From the NCBI GenBank assembly GCA_964354625.1, contig CAYHAK010000054.1, positions 1 to 10,037 of the forward strand: a DNA stretch of 10,037 nt, written 5' to 3'. Below the pieces are notes generated by a model. The model saw nothing but the letters and a program-made list of their open reading frames with translations, had not been told where the DNA came from and did no database searches. This document shows, in pieces, positions 1 through 5,304 of the stretch. Within the stretch, counting starts at the first letter, position 1. The number at the start of each line of letters is the position of its first letter. The DNA comes from DATKKK01 sp964354625 (GTDB lineage: Archaea; Thermoproteota; Bathyarchaeia; Bathyarchaeales; Bathycorpusculaceae). A program made the translations under genes and the position numbers.

Positions 1-422
1 AGGGCATCTCCTGTGAGTAAGGCAACGTCTCTGTTGAATTTCCCGAATACGGTTGGTCGAGACTCTTGCGTTTTCTGATTGTCGATTATGTCGTCGTGAA
101 TGTCCATTCCTCCGCTCATGAGAACGAGTGGCGTAGCGACTTCTGGGATGAGGTCAGTTGTTCCGCCTACGGCTTCGCACCCCAGTGAGATCAACATTGG
201 GCGTACGAGAAAACCGCGCCTATAGGACAGAAAGTGTTTCAAGGCTTCCCGGATTTTGGGGCTTTCGATCTTTTCCTCAAAAATGGCTTCTTGAACCTTC
301 TTGAGGGTATTAGTTCCCCTTTCTTCCAGTAGCTGCTGTATCTGCTTGGCTAGTTGTTTCTGCCCGCGCGCGCGCGCTTTTTCTGAAGATTGAGGCTTCT
401 GTGCCTTGCGTTTCTGCTTCAT
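1..422 (-). CDS. Polyprenyl / geranylgeranyl diphosphate synthase, N-terminal part (cut by left edge)
   Basis: I translated this frame directly; it gives 140 residues and runs off the left edge. After a basic, Gln-rich N-terminus (residues 1-30), the all-alpha isoprenyl synthase fold begins. FLVRPML (about 71-77) matches the family's conserved Arg-Pro segment, which binds isopentenyl diphosphate. DIHDDIID (107-114) is the first Asp-rich motif (DDxxD, D110/D111/D114), which binds magnesium and the allylic diphosphate. The second Asp-rich motif lies outside the window. Such enzymes condense C5 units into the C20-C25 chains of archaeal ether lipids or quinones; chain length cannot be judged here. 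The ATG at 422-420 overlaps the TGA of the upstream PadR gene (421-419) as ATGA, so the two are probably one transcript with coupled translation. Confidence 0.93.
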   Translation of the reverse strand, partial: MKQKRKAQKPQSSEKARARGQKQLAKQIQQLLEERGTNTLKKVQEAIFEEKIESPKIREALKHFLSYRRGFLVRPMLISLGCEAVGGTTDLIPEVATPLVLMSGGMDIHDDIIDNQKTQESRPTVFGKFNRDVALLTGDA

Positions 423-802
423 TTTCCCTCTTTTTGTGTTATGTCTTGTTTTTGTATTTGTTCTTTTAGTATGCTGTTGTAGACGTCTAGGTATTCTTCG
501 CCTTTCTTGGTTATGGTGTATACTTTTCTTATTCTTCCGCCTTGCTTCTGTTTCTCGCTTGTTAGAAAGCCCTTACTCTCCATAGTGTTCAGGAGTGGAT
601 ACAGTGCGCCGTGTCTGAGCTTCACGTTGAATTTTCCGCTGGCTTGCTTTTTGATCATGTAGCCCCACATTGGCTGGCTTTGGATTAGCCTGAGTATTTG
701 GATGTCGAGCAGGTTTCTGGTGATGCGTTGTACAAGTTGATTTCTAAAGGTTTCCGCCAATGCTTTCACGCTCAGAATGTAGTCTGTTGTGAACTTGTTC
801 AT
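419..802 (-). CDS. PadR-family transcriptional regulator, coupled to the polyprenyl synthase
   Basis: 127 residues. The PadR winged helix is clear: a first helix NLLDIQILRLIQSQP (about 30-44), then GYMIKK, the recognition region LRHGALYPLLNTMESKGFL (about 62-80), and the wing RKVYTITKKGEEYL (about 92-105). PadR proteins are dimeric DNA-binding repressors or sensors, often of transporters or stress genes. The tail is short and polar, so there is no separate ligand domain. The stop overlaps the start of the polyprenyl synthase (ATGA), so it probably regulates its own lipid-synthesis operon. The start is not certain: ATG 802 lies only about 18 bp from a TATA box, which would suit a leaderless or slightly shorter product, and an in-frame GTG at 769 is an alternative. 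No Shine-Dalgarno is seen before either start. Confidence 0.9.
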   Translation of the reverse strand: MNKFTTDYILSVKALAETFRNQLVQRITRNLLDIQILRLIQSQPMWGYMIKKQASGKFNVKLRHGALYPLLNTMESKGFLTSEKQKQGGRIRKVYTITKKGEEYLDVYNSILKEQIQKQDITQKEGK

Positions 803-817
803 GTTTTGGCTTATTCA

Positions 818-828
818 GGTTATATAGG
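818..828 (-). promoter_or_regulatory. TATA box, minus strand, for the PadR-polyprenyl synthase operon
   Basis: On the minus strand this reads CCTATATAACC, a good archaeal TATA box. It sits about 18-20 bp before ATG 802, so transcription would begin at or just inside the start codon, implying a leaderless mRNA or use of the GTG at 769. A second, more distant candidate (CATATAAAC, minus strand, about 887-895) would give a leader of about 60 nt. Confidence 0.5.
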
Positions 829-843
829 GAACGGGATAGGTTG

Positions 844-905
844 TTATGTTTTGATATGCTTGTTTATGCTTTGGGTAGGTATGAACGTTTATATGGGCGT
901 TTATG
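844..905. repeat. Helically phased TATG repeats in the divergent PadR control region
   Basis: TATG occurs at 845, 855 and 865, exactly 10 bp apart, within three related 10-mers (TTATGTTTTG, ATATGCTTGT, TTATGCTTTG). It occurs again at 892 and 902, also 10 bp apart, and once out of phase at 880. GTTTATGCT is repeated at 862-870 and 899-907. The array fills the space between the two divergent TATA boxes. A one-helical-turn spacing suits binding of a regulator along one DNA face; the role is inferred. AT-rich composition alone could produce part of the pattern. Confidence 0.4.
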
Positions 906-915
906 CTATATAAAG
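906..915 (+). promoter_or_regulatory. TATA box, plus strand, for the second PadR gene
   Basis: CTATATAAAG is a near-ideal archaeal TATA box. The expected transcription start, about 22-26 bp downstream, falls near 936-940, inside the palindrome 923-944. This would give a leader of roughly 50 nt that includes the AGAGGGG ribosome binding site at 971-977. Confidence 0.65.
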
Positions 916-922
916 ACTTGCG

Positions 923-944
923 ATATGTCCGGGAGAGGACATAT
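923..944. promoter_or_regulatory. Palindromic operator candidate (probable PadR autoregulation)
   Basis: A perfect 8-bp inverted repeat, ATATGTCC / GGACATAT, with a 6-bp spacer (GGGAGA). It lies directly downstream of the TATA box and over the predicted transcription start of the plus-strand PadR gene. Known PadR operators are built from ATGT...ACAT half-sites; here ATGT (925-928) and ACAT (939-942) are 10 bp apart, slightly wider than the usual 8. The position would block transcription initiation. That it is bound by this PadR is inference. Confidence 0.6.
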
Positions 945-947
945 TGT

Positions 948-966
948 ATTCGTGTAGAACACGGAT
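948..966. promoter_or_regulatory. Second short palindrome downstream of the PadR promoter
   Basis: CGTGT-AGA-ACACG (951-963) is a perfect 5-bp inverted repeat, extended by an outer AT/AT pair across one mismatch. It lies between the main palindrome and the ribosome binding site of the plus-strand PadR gene. It could be an accessory operator or a small hairpin in the leader mRNA. It does not share the ATGT/ACAT half-sites. Confidence 0.3.
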
Positions 967-986
967 ACACAGAGGGGAAACATGAA

Positions 987-1403
987 ATGATGAACAACTC
1001 GAAAGAAGTCCAGTCAAAACTGATGAAAGGCCTTCTCGACCTCATTGTACTGCAATTCCTAAACGGCCAGCCAATGCATGGATACCAGATCATAACCAAG
1101 ATCCGAAAGACCTTCGGCATGTATTTTGGGCCAAGCACCATTTACCCATTGCTAGCAGAGCTTGAGCGCAAGGGCCATGTCAAAAGCGAGTGGAACATGT
1201 GCAACGAACGTCCGAGGAAAGTATATAAGCTGACGACAGAGGGGCAGAGCCTGCTCAACTTCACTGAAGACTCGCTGAACCTCATATGCAGAAAGATCGG
1301 TACACCAGGCATGCCTACGCACGGCTTAGGTGAAGAAAGCGGACCAACAGCCGCGCTACGCCCGTTGCTCAGAAAAATCGAAGAACCAAAGCCCATGATC
1401 TAA
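987..1403 (+). CDS. PadR-family transcriptional regulator
   Basis: 138 residues from ATG 987, chosen because AGAGGGG (971-977) gives a well-spaced ribosome binding site. An ATG three bases later (990) is an equal alternative. The frame is open farther upstream to 903, but that part overlaps the TATA box and operator and is not credible as protein. PadR signatures are in order: LLDLIVLQFLNGQPMHGYQI, then GPSTIYPLLAELERKGHV, then the wing RPRKVYKLTTEGQSLL. After the winged helix comes a Gly/Pro-rich tail of about 45 residues (GTPGMPTHGLGEESGPT...) ending in a basic segment. This tail is not the usual dimerization helix and its role is unknown. The gene diverges from another PadR gene across a shared control region and probably represses itself through the palindrome at 923-944. 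Confidence 0.9.
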   Translation: MMNNSKEVQSKLMKGLLDLIVLQFLNGQPMHGYQIITKIRKTFGMYFGPSTIYPLLAELERKGHVKSEWNMCNERPRKVYKLTTEGQSLLNFTEDSLNLICRKIGTPGMPTHGLGEESGPTAALRPLLRKIEEPKPMI

Positions 1404-1745
1404 GTGCCAGTGTTTCGCTGAAGCTGTTGCAGTTCAACGCTTTCCTGTGCTTTCAATGAAAAGAGGAGAAGGCCTACCGCAACCTTTCTTACTCGAAACC
1501 AGCCATCGCGCTTGTCCACAGATAGATTACTTCTTATTTGGTGCTTTGTTGCGCAAGGCCGACTTGTGGGTCCAAGGCTGTATGATCCTGCCTATGAATG
1601 GTAAGGGCCTCATCAAAGATGGCTCCACAGCACTTGAAGCTGGAAGAACAGTTTAGGCATGCGAACGCGCATCTATCTCCTGGCATCAGAGCGGACGGAG
1701 AGGTCGGTGCTGAAGGCAATCCTGTAATAAGTCTCGGAACCCTTG

Positions 1746-1805
1746 AGGCTTCTGCTTGAGCCTGTCAGAGGACCTGGCCTCGCGGGTCCAAATCCCGCTC
1801 CAGCA
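1746..1805 (+). other. tRNA-like hairpin series (possible remnant of a long-variable-arm tRNA)
   Basis: Three hairpins follow each other. The first is AGGCT/AGCCT with an 8-nt loop (1746-1763). The second is GAGG/CCTC with a 6-nt loop (1768-1781). The third is GCGGG/CCCGC around the 7-nt loop TCCAAAT (1782-1798). Then comes TCCAGCA (1799-1805), in the place of an acceptor 3' strand. This order resembles the anticodon arm, variable arm, T arm and acceptor of a Ser/Leu-type tRNA. However, the T-loop has C where U55 is nearly universal, the first loop has 8 instead of 7 bases, and no D arm can be found. A partial partner for the acceptor strand, TGCTGAA (1708-1714), has one mismatch. I consider it a degenerate tRNA or integration scar rather than a working tRNA. 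Confidence 0.3.
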
Positions 1806-1811
1806 TTTCGG

Positions 1812-1859
1812 TTATTAAACTTGTATTCGGAAAACGTAATAAACCATGTAGAGTACATG
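1812..1859 (+). promoter_or_regulatory. Promoter and palindrome upstream of the nitroreductase gene
   Basis: TTATTAAAC (1812-1820) and GTAATAAACC (1836-1845) are both TATA-like; the first gives a leader of about 35 nt that includes the AGGTGA site. CATGTA-GAG-TACATG (1845-1859) is a perfect 6-bp inverted repeat with a 3-bp spacer, placed where a repressor would block the promoter. It contains ATGT...ACAT half-sites like those at 923-944, but closer together. Confidence 0.4.
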
Positions 1860-1877
1860 TCAATAGGTGAAACTAGA

Positions 1878-2393
1878 ATGGACGTTCTTGAAGCTATGAA
1901 GTCGCGAAGAAGCATCAGAAAATACAAACCTGAACCCATACCTGATGGGAAGTTGCAGAGCATTCTCGAGGCTGCTCGTCTGGCTCCTTCTGCCGCTAAC
2001 CGCCAGCCGTGGCGTTTTGTAGTAGTTCAGAACGCAGACTGCAAGAAGGCTTTGGCGGAGGCAGCGAATAACCAGACATTCCTGAGCGACGCTGCCGCAA
2101 TCGTAGCAGCGATCGGCGATCCAGACGTGTCGGCACGGTGGTTTGAAAAGGACACGATGATAGCCTTGGAACACATGGTTTTGGCGGCCACAGCCTTAGG
2201 TTATGGCACATGCTGGATAGGTGCCTTCGACGAAGAAGCAGTGAAGCGCCTGCTCAAGATTCCCGCAAAAGTGAAAGTCGTGGCATTGCTGCCAATCGGC
2301 ATACCGAATGAAGCGCCGGCTTCGAGACCGAGGAAAGAGCTTTCTGAGATCTTCTTCAAAGAAGAGTGGCAAACCCGCTGGCCAGCGAGCTAG
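1878..2393 (+). CDS. Nitroreductase-family FMN-dependent oxidoreductase
   Basis: 171 residues, the usual size of short archaeal nitroreductases. The start at ATG 1878 follows AGGTGA (1865-1870) with 7-nt spacing and gives the typical opening MDVLEAMKSRRSIRKY. The frame is open upstream, but that part crosses the promoter and tRNA-like region. Landmarks: RRSIRKY (10-16) and PSAANRQPW (37-45), which contact the FMN phosphate and ring; the hydrophobic core helix ALEHMVLAATALGYGTCWIG (96-115); and LPIGIPNEAPASRPRK (138-153), the second FMN-binding segment. The family forms homodimers and reduces nitro compounds, quinones or flavins with NAD(P)H; the real substrate is not readable from sequence. 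It ends 32 bp before the stop of a convergent small gene. It appears to be a single-gene unit, and the palindrome at 1845-1859 suggests repression. Confidence 0.92.
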   Translation: MDVLEAMKSRRSIRKYKPEPIPDGKLQSILEAARLAPSAANRQPWRFVVVQNADCKKALAEAANNQTFLSDAAAIVAAIGDPDVSARWFEKDTMIALEHMVLAATALGYGTCWIGAFDEEAVKRLLKIPAKVKVVALLPIGIPNEAPASRPRKELSEIFFKEEWQTRWPAS

Positions 2394-2425
2394 AAATCCT
2401 GGGCCGCAATTCCGCGCCGTGTAGG

Positions 2426-2656
2426 CTAGTTTTCTCCTTTCGTTGGTCCGTGGACGAGGAACGAGACGATTATGAGTGTTGGGATCGTGGTTGCGATGGC
2501 TATCAGGAAGGGCAGTTGCGGAAAGAGGTTTACGTAGAGGTAGTTGTCTAGCAGCATGCCCATGCGCGCGCAACGAACAATCCTCTTCTGTAGCTCACTG
2601 TCTGCGGTTTGGCGGCTTGACTTGCGTCCATTAGTTTTATCTAGGCGGTGTGCCAT
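2426..2656 (-). CDS. Small single-pass membrane protein, unknown function
   Basis: 76 residues from ATG 2656; the frame is open farther upstream into the ABC ATPase gene but that part is a shadow. The first ~32 residues are basic and polar (RLDKTNGRKSSRQT). One strong membrane segment follows (about 48-68, LPFLIAIATTIPTLIIVSFLV) and then a short polar tail. Support for coding: in the second half nearly every hydrophobic codon ends in C or G (CTC, ATC, GTC, TTC, CTG), as in the neighbouring genes, and the opposite strand gives no sensible protein. The positive-inside rule would put the N-terminus in the cytoplasm. It is divergent from the ABC exporter operon with only 27 bp between start codons, so the two may share control. 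No Shine-Dalgarno is visible. I do not recognise the family. Confidence 0.55.
   Translation of the reverse strand: MAHRLDKTNGRKSSRQTADSELQKRIVRCARMGMLLDNYLYVNLFPQLPFLIAIATTIPTLIIVSFLVHGPTKGEN
2634..2642 (+). promoter_or_regulatory. Possible TATA box for the ABC exporter operon
   Basis: GTTTTATCT is TATA-like and would place the transcription start near 2665, giving a leader of about 18 nt that includes the weak GGGTG site (2674-2678) before ATG 2684. It lies inside the 5' end of the opposite small gene. It is a weak match and no better one is seen. Confidence 0.3.
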
Positions 2657-2683
2657 TGTATTTGGTTCTGATCGGGTGTACTG

Positions 2684-3646
2684 ATGGCTCCGATAATTCG
2701 GATAATGGACTTGAGCAAGAAGTACGGCAACGTGATTGCGGTTGACCATCTTGACCTCGATGTTGAGGAGGGCGAGATCCTAGGGCTCTTGGGGCCTAAC
2801 GGCGCAGGCAAAACCACCACTATACTTATGCTTGCCACTGTGATAAAGCCAACAGGCGGAACCGCCATCGTAGGCGAACATGACATCAAGAAGAGCCCAG
2901 ATAAGGTGCGCGGTCTCTTAGGGATAGCTTTTCAGGAGCCCAAAATGCTGTGGGTCAGCACGCCATGGGACATAGTCAACTGGCACGCTAAGGTGTGCGG
3001 CCTTTCAACTGCGGAGCGCAAAAAGAGAGTCAAGGAGGTTCTGGAAACACTAGACATGTGGGAGACTAGGCGCAGAAACGTTCATGCCCTCTCAGGCGGC
3101 ATGCGTAAGCGAGTCGAAGTGGCCAAGGTGCTGATTCAGAGGCCCAAGATCGCTATCGTTGATGAGCCTACGGCACAGATCGACATCGTGGGCAAGCACA
3201 AAGTGTGGAATTTGCTTCTTGAGCTGAGAGATGAGGGATCGACCATCATTCTTGCCACGAACGAGCTTTACGAGGCTGACAGGCTGTCAGACCGCGTAGG
3301 CATACTACACCGAGGCAAGTTGCTCGTGTGCGAGACACCTAAGAAGCTGAAGGACAGCATTCCAGGCGGCGACATCATAGAGGTGCAGCTTGAAAGCGAG
3401 CCCTCTGCTGAGGTGATCAAGGAGCTGAAAGACCTCAAAGAGGTCGTGGAGGTCGTCCAGCCCAAGCCCTCCAACCTGCGACTCTACCTCAACCAAGTCG
3501 AGGAAGTCGTGCCGAGGATGATGACCATGCTCATGAAGAAGAACGTGCCAATAAAGGCGCTACATATGAGCGAACCTAGTTTGGACGATGTTTTCATTCA
3601 TTACACAGGCCTGACCATAGAGGAAGCGCAAAAGACCGGAGAGTGA
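2684..3646 (+). CDS. ABC-2 type exporter, ATP-binding subunit
   Basis: 320 residues. Nucleotide-binding domain motifs: Walker A GPNGAGKT (37-44), Q-loop Gln in AFQEP (84), signature LSGGM (136-140), and Walker B IAIVDEP with D160/E161. The D-loop is AQID rather than the usual GLD. The switch position reads LATNELYEAD, with Asn193 where most ABC ATPases have His; DrrA-type exporters have Gln there, so a non-His residue is not unique. The C-terminal extension (about 225-320), including SEPSLDDVFIHYTG, is typical of DrrA/CcmA-like ATPases of the ABC-2 export class. It acts at the cytoplasmic face with the next two permeases to move lipids, drugs or other hydrophobic molecules outward; the substrate is unknown. 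First gene of a three-gene operon, 16 bp from the next start. Confidence 0.95.
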   Translation: MAPIIRIMDLSKKYGNVIAVDHLDLDVEEGEILGLLGPNGAGKTTTILMLATVIKPTGGTAIVGEHDIKKSPDKVRGLLGIAFQEPKMLWVSTPWDIVNWHAKVCGLSTAERKKRVKEVLETLDMWETRRRNVHALSGGMRKRVEVAKVLIQRPKIAIVDEPTAQIDIVGKHKVWNLLLELRDEGSTIILATNELYEADRLSDRVGILHRGKLLVCETPKKLKDSIPGGDIIEVQLESEPSAEVIKELKDLKEVVEVVQPKPSNLRLYLNQVEEVVPRMMTMLMKKNVPIKALHMSEPSLDDVFIHYTGLTIEEAQKTGE

Positions 3647-3662
3647 GCAGACAACGAACAAG

Positions 3663-4424
3663 TTGCTGCTGGTCGTTGAGCGTGACATTCGCCTCTTCTT
3701 CCAGTACAAGTTCATGATAATCATGCGAGCTATCTGGTTCGTGTCGCAGATAGCCCTGTTCGGGTTGATCGCCTCGCGGCTTGTAAACATCCCCAACTAC
3801 TTCCAGTACTATGTTTCGGGGCTTTCAATAATGACGCTCTACTCGGCAGCCATTTTCATTGGTTTCGACATCTATGAGGAGGCAGAGCACGGCGTTTTCG
3901 AATACTTGCTCAGTTTGCCAGTTACAAGAAGGCAACTCGTGTTGGGCAGATCAATAGGCGGGGGCCTCCGCGCCTTCATCTACGTGGGTCCCCTCATAGG
4001 CGTATCACTATACGTCATTGGAGCAATCAACCCGCTCAACTTCCTCGTGGCTCTGTTCTCGCTGTTCCTTTTTGCCTTCGGAGTCTCAGGCCTCAGCATA
4101 ACTATCGCCGTCATCATCAAATCCAGCGACCGCTTCGACATTCTCATGGGCATATTGGACGCGTTGATCGTGCGGCTCAGCACAGCCATGTACCCCTTGG
4201 CAATCGTGCAGAAATCCAATCCCTTCTACGGGTGGCTCGCCAACTTCAACCCGATAACTTTCACAGCTGACTTGTTCCGCTGGGGCACAGGCATAGAATC
4301 CGTGTACTTCGTACTGAATAACCCCCTGTTGCCCTTGTTAGGAGTGGTTGCTTTCTTTTCTTTTTTCACGTTCGTAGGCGTGATCATCTACGAAAGGCGC
4401 ATCGAGGGAGGAGGCTGGCAGTAA
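3663..4424 (+). CDS. ABC-2 type exporter, permease subunit 1
   Basis: 253 residues. TTG at 3663 is the only standard start: an in-frame stop lies at 3618-3620 and no ATG or GTG follows it before 3663. The ribosome binding site is weak, so translation may depend on the upstream gene. A short amphipathic N-terminus (ERDIRLFFQYKF) leads into about six membrane segments (near 17-40, 46-68, 104-122, 126-150, 161-182, 222-243). Between the second and third is the ABC-2 motif SLPVTRRQLVLGR (84-96), which faces the ATPase. FGVSGLSITIAV (139-150) is shared almost exactly with permease 2. The pair probably forms a heterodimeric pore. Confidence 0.9.
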   Translation: MLLVVERDIRLFFQYKFMIIMRAIWFVSQIALFGLIASRLVNIPNYFQYYVSGLSIMTLYSAAIFIGFDIYEEAEHGVFEYLLSLPVTRRQLVLGRSIGGGLRAFIYVGPLIGVSLYVIGAINPLNFLVALFSLFLFAFGVSGLSITIAVIIKSSDRFDILMGILDALIVRLSTAMYPLAIVQKSNPFYGWLANFNPITFTADLFRWGTGIESVYFVLNNPLLPLLGVVAFFSFFTFVGVIIYERRIEGGGWQ

Positions 4425-5219
4425 ATGCGAGGCGCAGGCATCATACACATGCTGGAGCATGACTTCCGCAACTTCTTCCGCTACAAATGGTGGCTCGTAG
4501 GCCTCGTTAGCATGAACCTGACCGACCTGTTCATCATGGCCATAGTCTACGACAACATGCTCGACGAATCCATCAAAAGTCAAATAGGCAGCTACTTCAA
4601 CTTCTTCGCGCCAGGCCTCGTCGTCACTGGCCTATTCGCTTCAGCCTTCATGATAGGGCGCGAGATAAACATGGAACGACGAAGAGAAGTTCACCACTAT
4701 ATGCTGAGCCTGCCTATGACACGGTTTGAACTGGCCATGGGCCGAGTCCTCTCAGGAGGACTGCGCGGAATGTTCTACATGTCCCCACTCCTTGCGACCT
4801 GCTTCCTATTCCTAGGCCTCCCATCGATCGGACAGTTCCTGCTAATCCTACTGGTCCTTTTCTTCCTAGCCACCGGCATCTCGGGCCTCAGCATAGCCAT
4901 AGCAGTCTCAACCTCAAGCCTGGAAAAGTTCATCACCGCAAGAGGCTTAGTCTACTATACACTGTTCTTCTGCAGCAGCGTCTTCTACCCTCTCTCCATC
5001 ATCCAAGACCTCGGCGCCACAGGCAAGTTCCCCTCCTTTCTGGTAACGCTGGCCGAAGTCAACCCACTGAGCAACACATCCGACATGATTCGCTCGTTCC
5101 TACTGAATTCCTCAGCATTTTCGTTTTCATGGAACATGGTGATCAACGTCGTAGTCTTCTCAGGGATCTTCACGTTCTGCGCGGCCTTCGCCTACATGAA
5201 GATCATTGAACGGAAATAG
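4425..5219 (+). CDS. ABC-2 type exporter, permease subunit 2
   Basis: 264 residues. ATG 4425 directly follows the TAA of permease 1, with a strong GGGAGGAGG site (4406-4414) inside that gene. About six membrane segments are predicted (near 22-42, 57-78, 114-131, 136-160, 174-194, 236-258). SLPMTRFELAMGR (95-107) and TGISGLSIAIAV (150-161) match the same places in permease 1, and both start with a xDxRxFFxYK-like amphipathic helix. The two genes therefore look like an old tandem duplication that diverged into a heterodimer. It is the last gene of the operon; a pyrimidine-rich tract (5261-5273) may help end the transcript. Confidence 0.92.
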   Translation: MRGAGIIHMLEHDFRNFFRYKWWLVGLVSMNLTDLFIMAIVYDNMLDESIKSQIGSYFNFFAPGLVVTGLFASAFMIGREINMERRREVHHYMLSLPMTRFELAMGRVLSGGLRGMFYMSPLLATCFLFLGLPSIGQFLLILLVLFFLATGISGLSIAIAVSTSSLEKFITARGLVYYTLFFCSSVFYPLSIIQDLGATGKFPSFLVTLAEVNPLSNTSDMIRSFLLNSSAFSFSWNMVINVVVFSGIFTFCAAFAYMKIIERK

Positions 5220-5237
5220 AGCCTTCTACGGGTTAGG

Positions 5238-5263
5238 TTTATGAACACGAACAACGTATGTTC
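5238..5263 (+). promoter_or_regulatory. Possible promoter and palindrome before the acyl-CoA synthetase gene
   Basis: TTTATGAA (5238-5245) is a weak TATA-like element. It is followed by GAACA-ACGTA-TGTTC (5249-5263), a perfect 5-bp inverted repeat between it and the gene start. The T/C-rich tract TTCTTTCCTTCCC (5261-5273) could instead belong to the terminator of the upstream ABC operon. All assignments here are tentative. Confidence 0.3.
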
Positions 5264-5304
5264 TTTCCTTCCCGCCTAGCGGCCTTGGTTTGAAGGTTGA
5301 CTCT

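Larger units (their letters stand above)
1404..1877 (+). other. Intergenic stretch without a convincing protein gene
   Basis: Open frames here (for example 1447-1656) show no family resemblance, no ribosome binding site and no codon pattern like the neighbours, so I do not call them genes. The right part holds a tRNA-like set of hairpins (1746-1805) and the control region of the nitroreductase gene (1812-1870). The left part, 1404-1640, shows nothing I can name. Confidence 0.5.

Noticed and set aside
903..986. Longer N-terminus of the second PadR protein
   Set aside because: It would be translated through its own TATA box and operator; ATG 987 has a good ribosome binding site and matches the PadR start.
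1447..1656. 69-codon open frame downstream of the second PadR gene
   Set aside because: No ribosome binding site, no recognisable family and no codon bias like the neighbours.
1743..1877. TTG-started 45-residue extension of the nitroreductase
   Set aside because: It crosses the tRNA-like region and promoter, while ATG 1878 has AGGTGA at ideal spacing and gives the normal family start.
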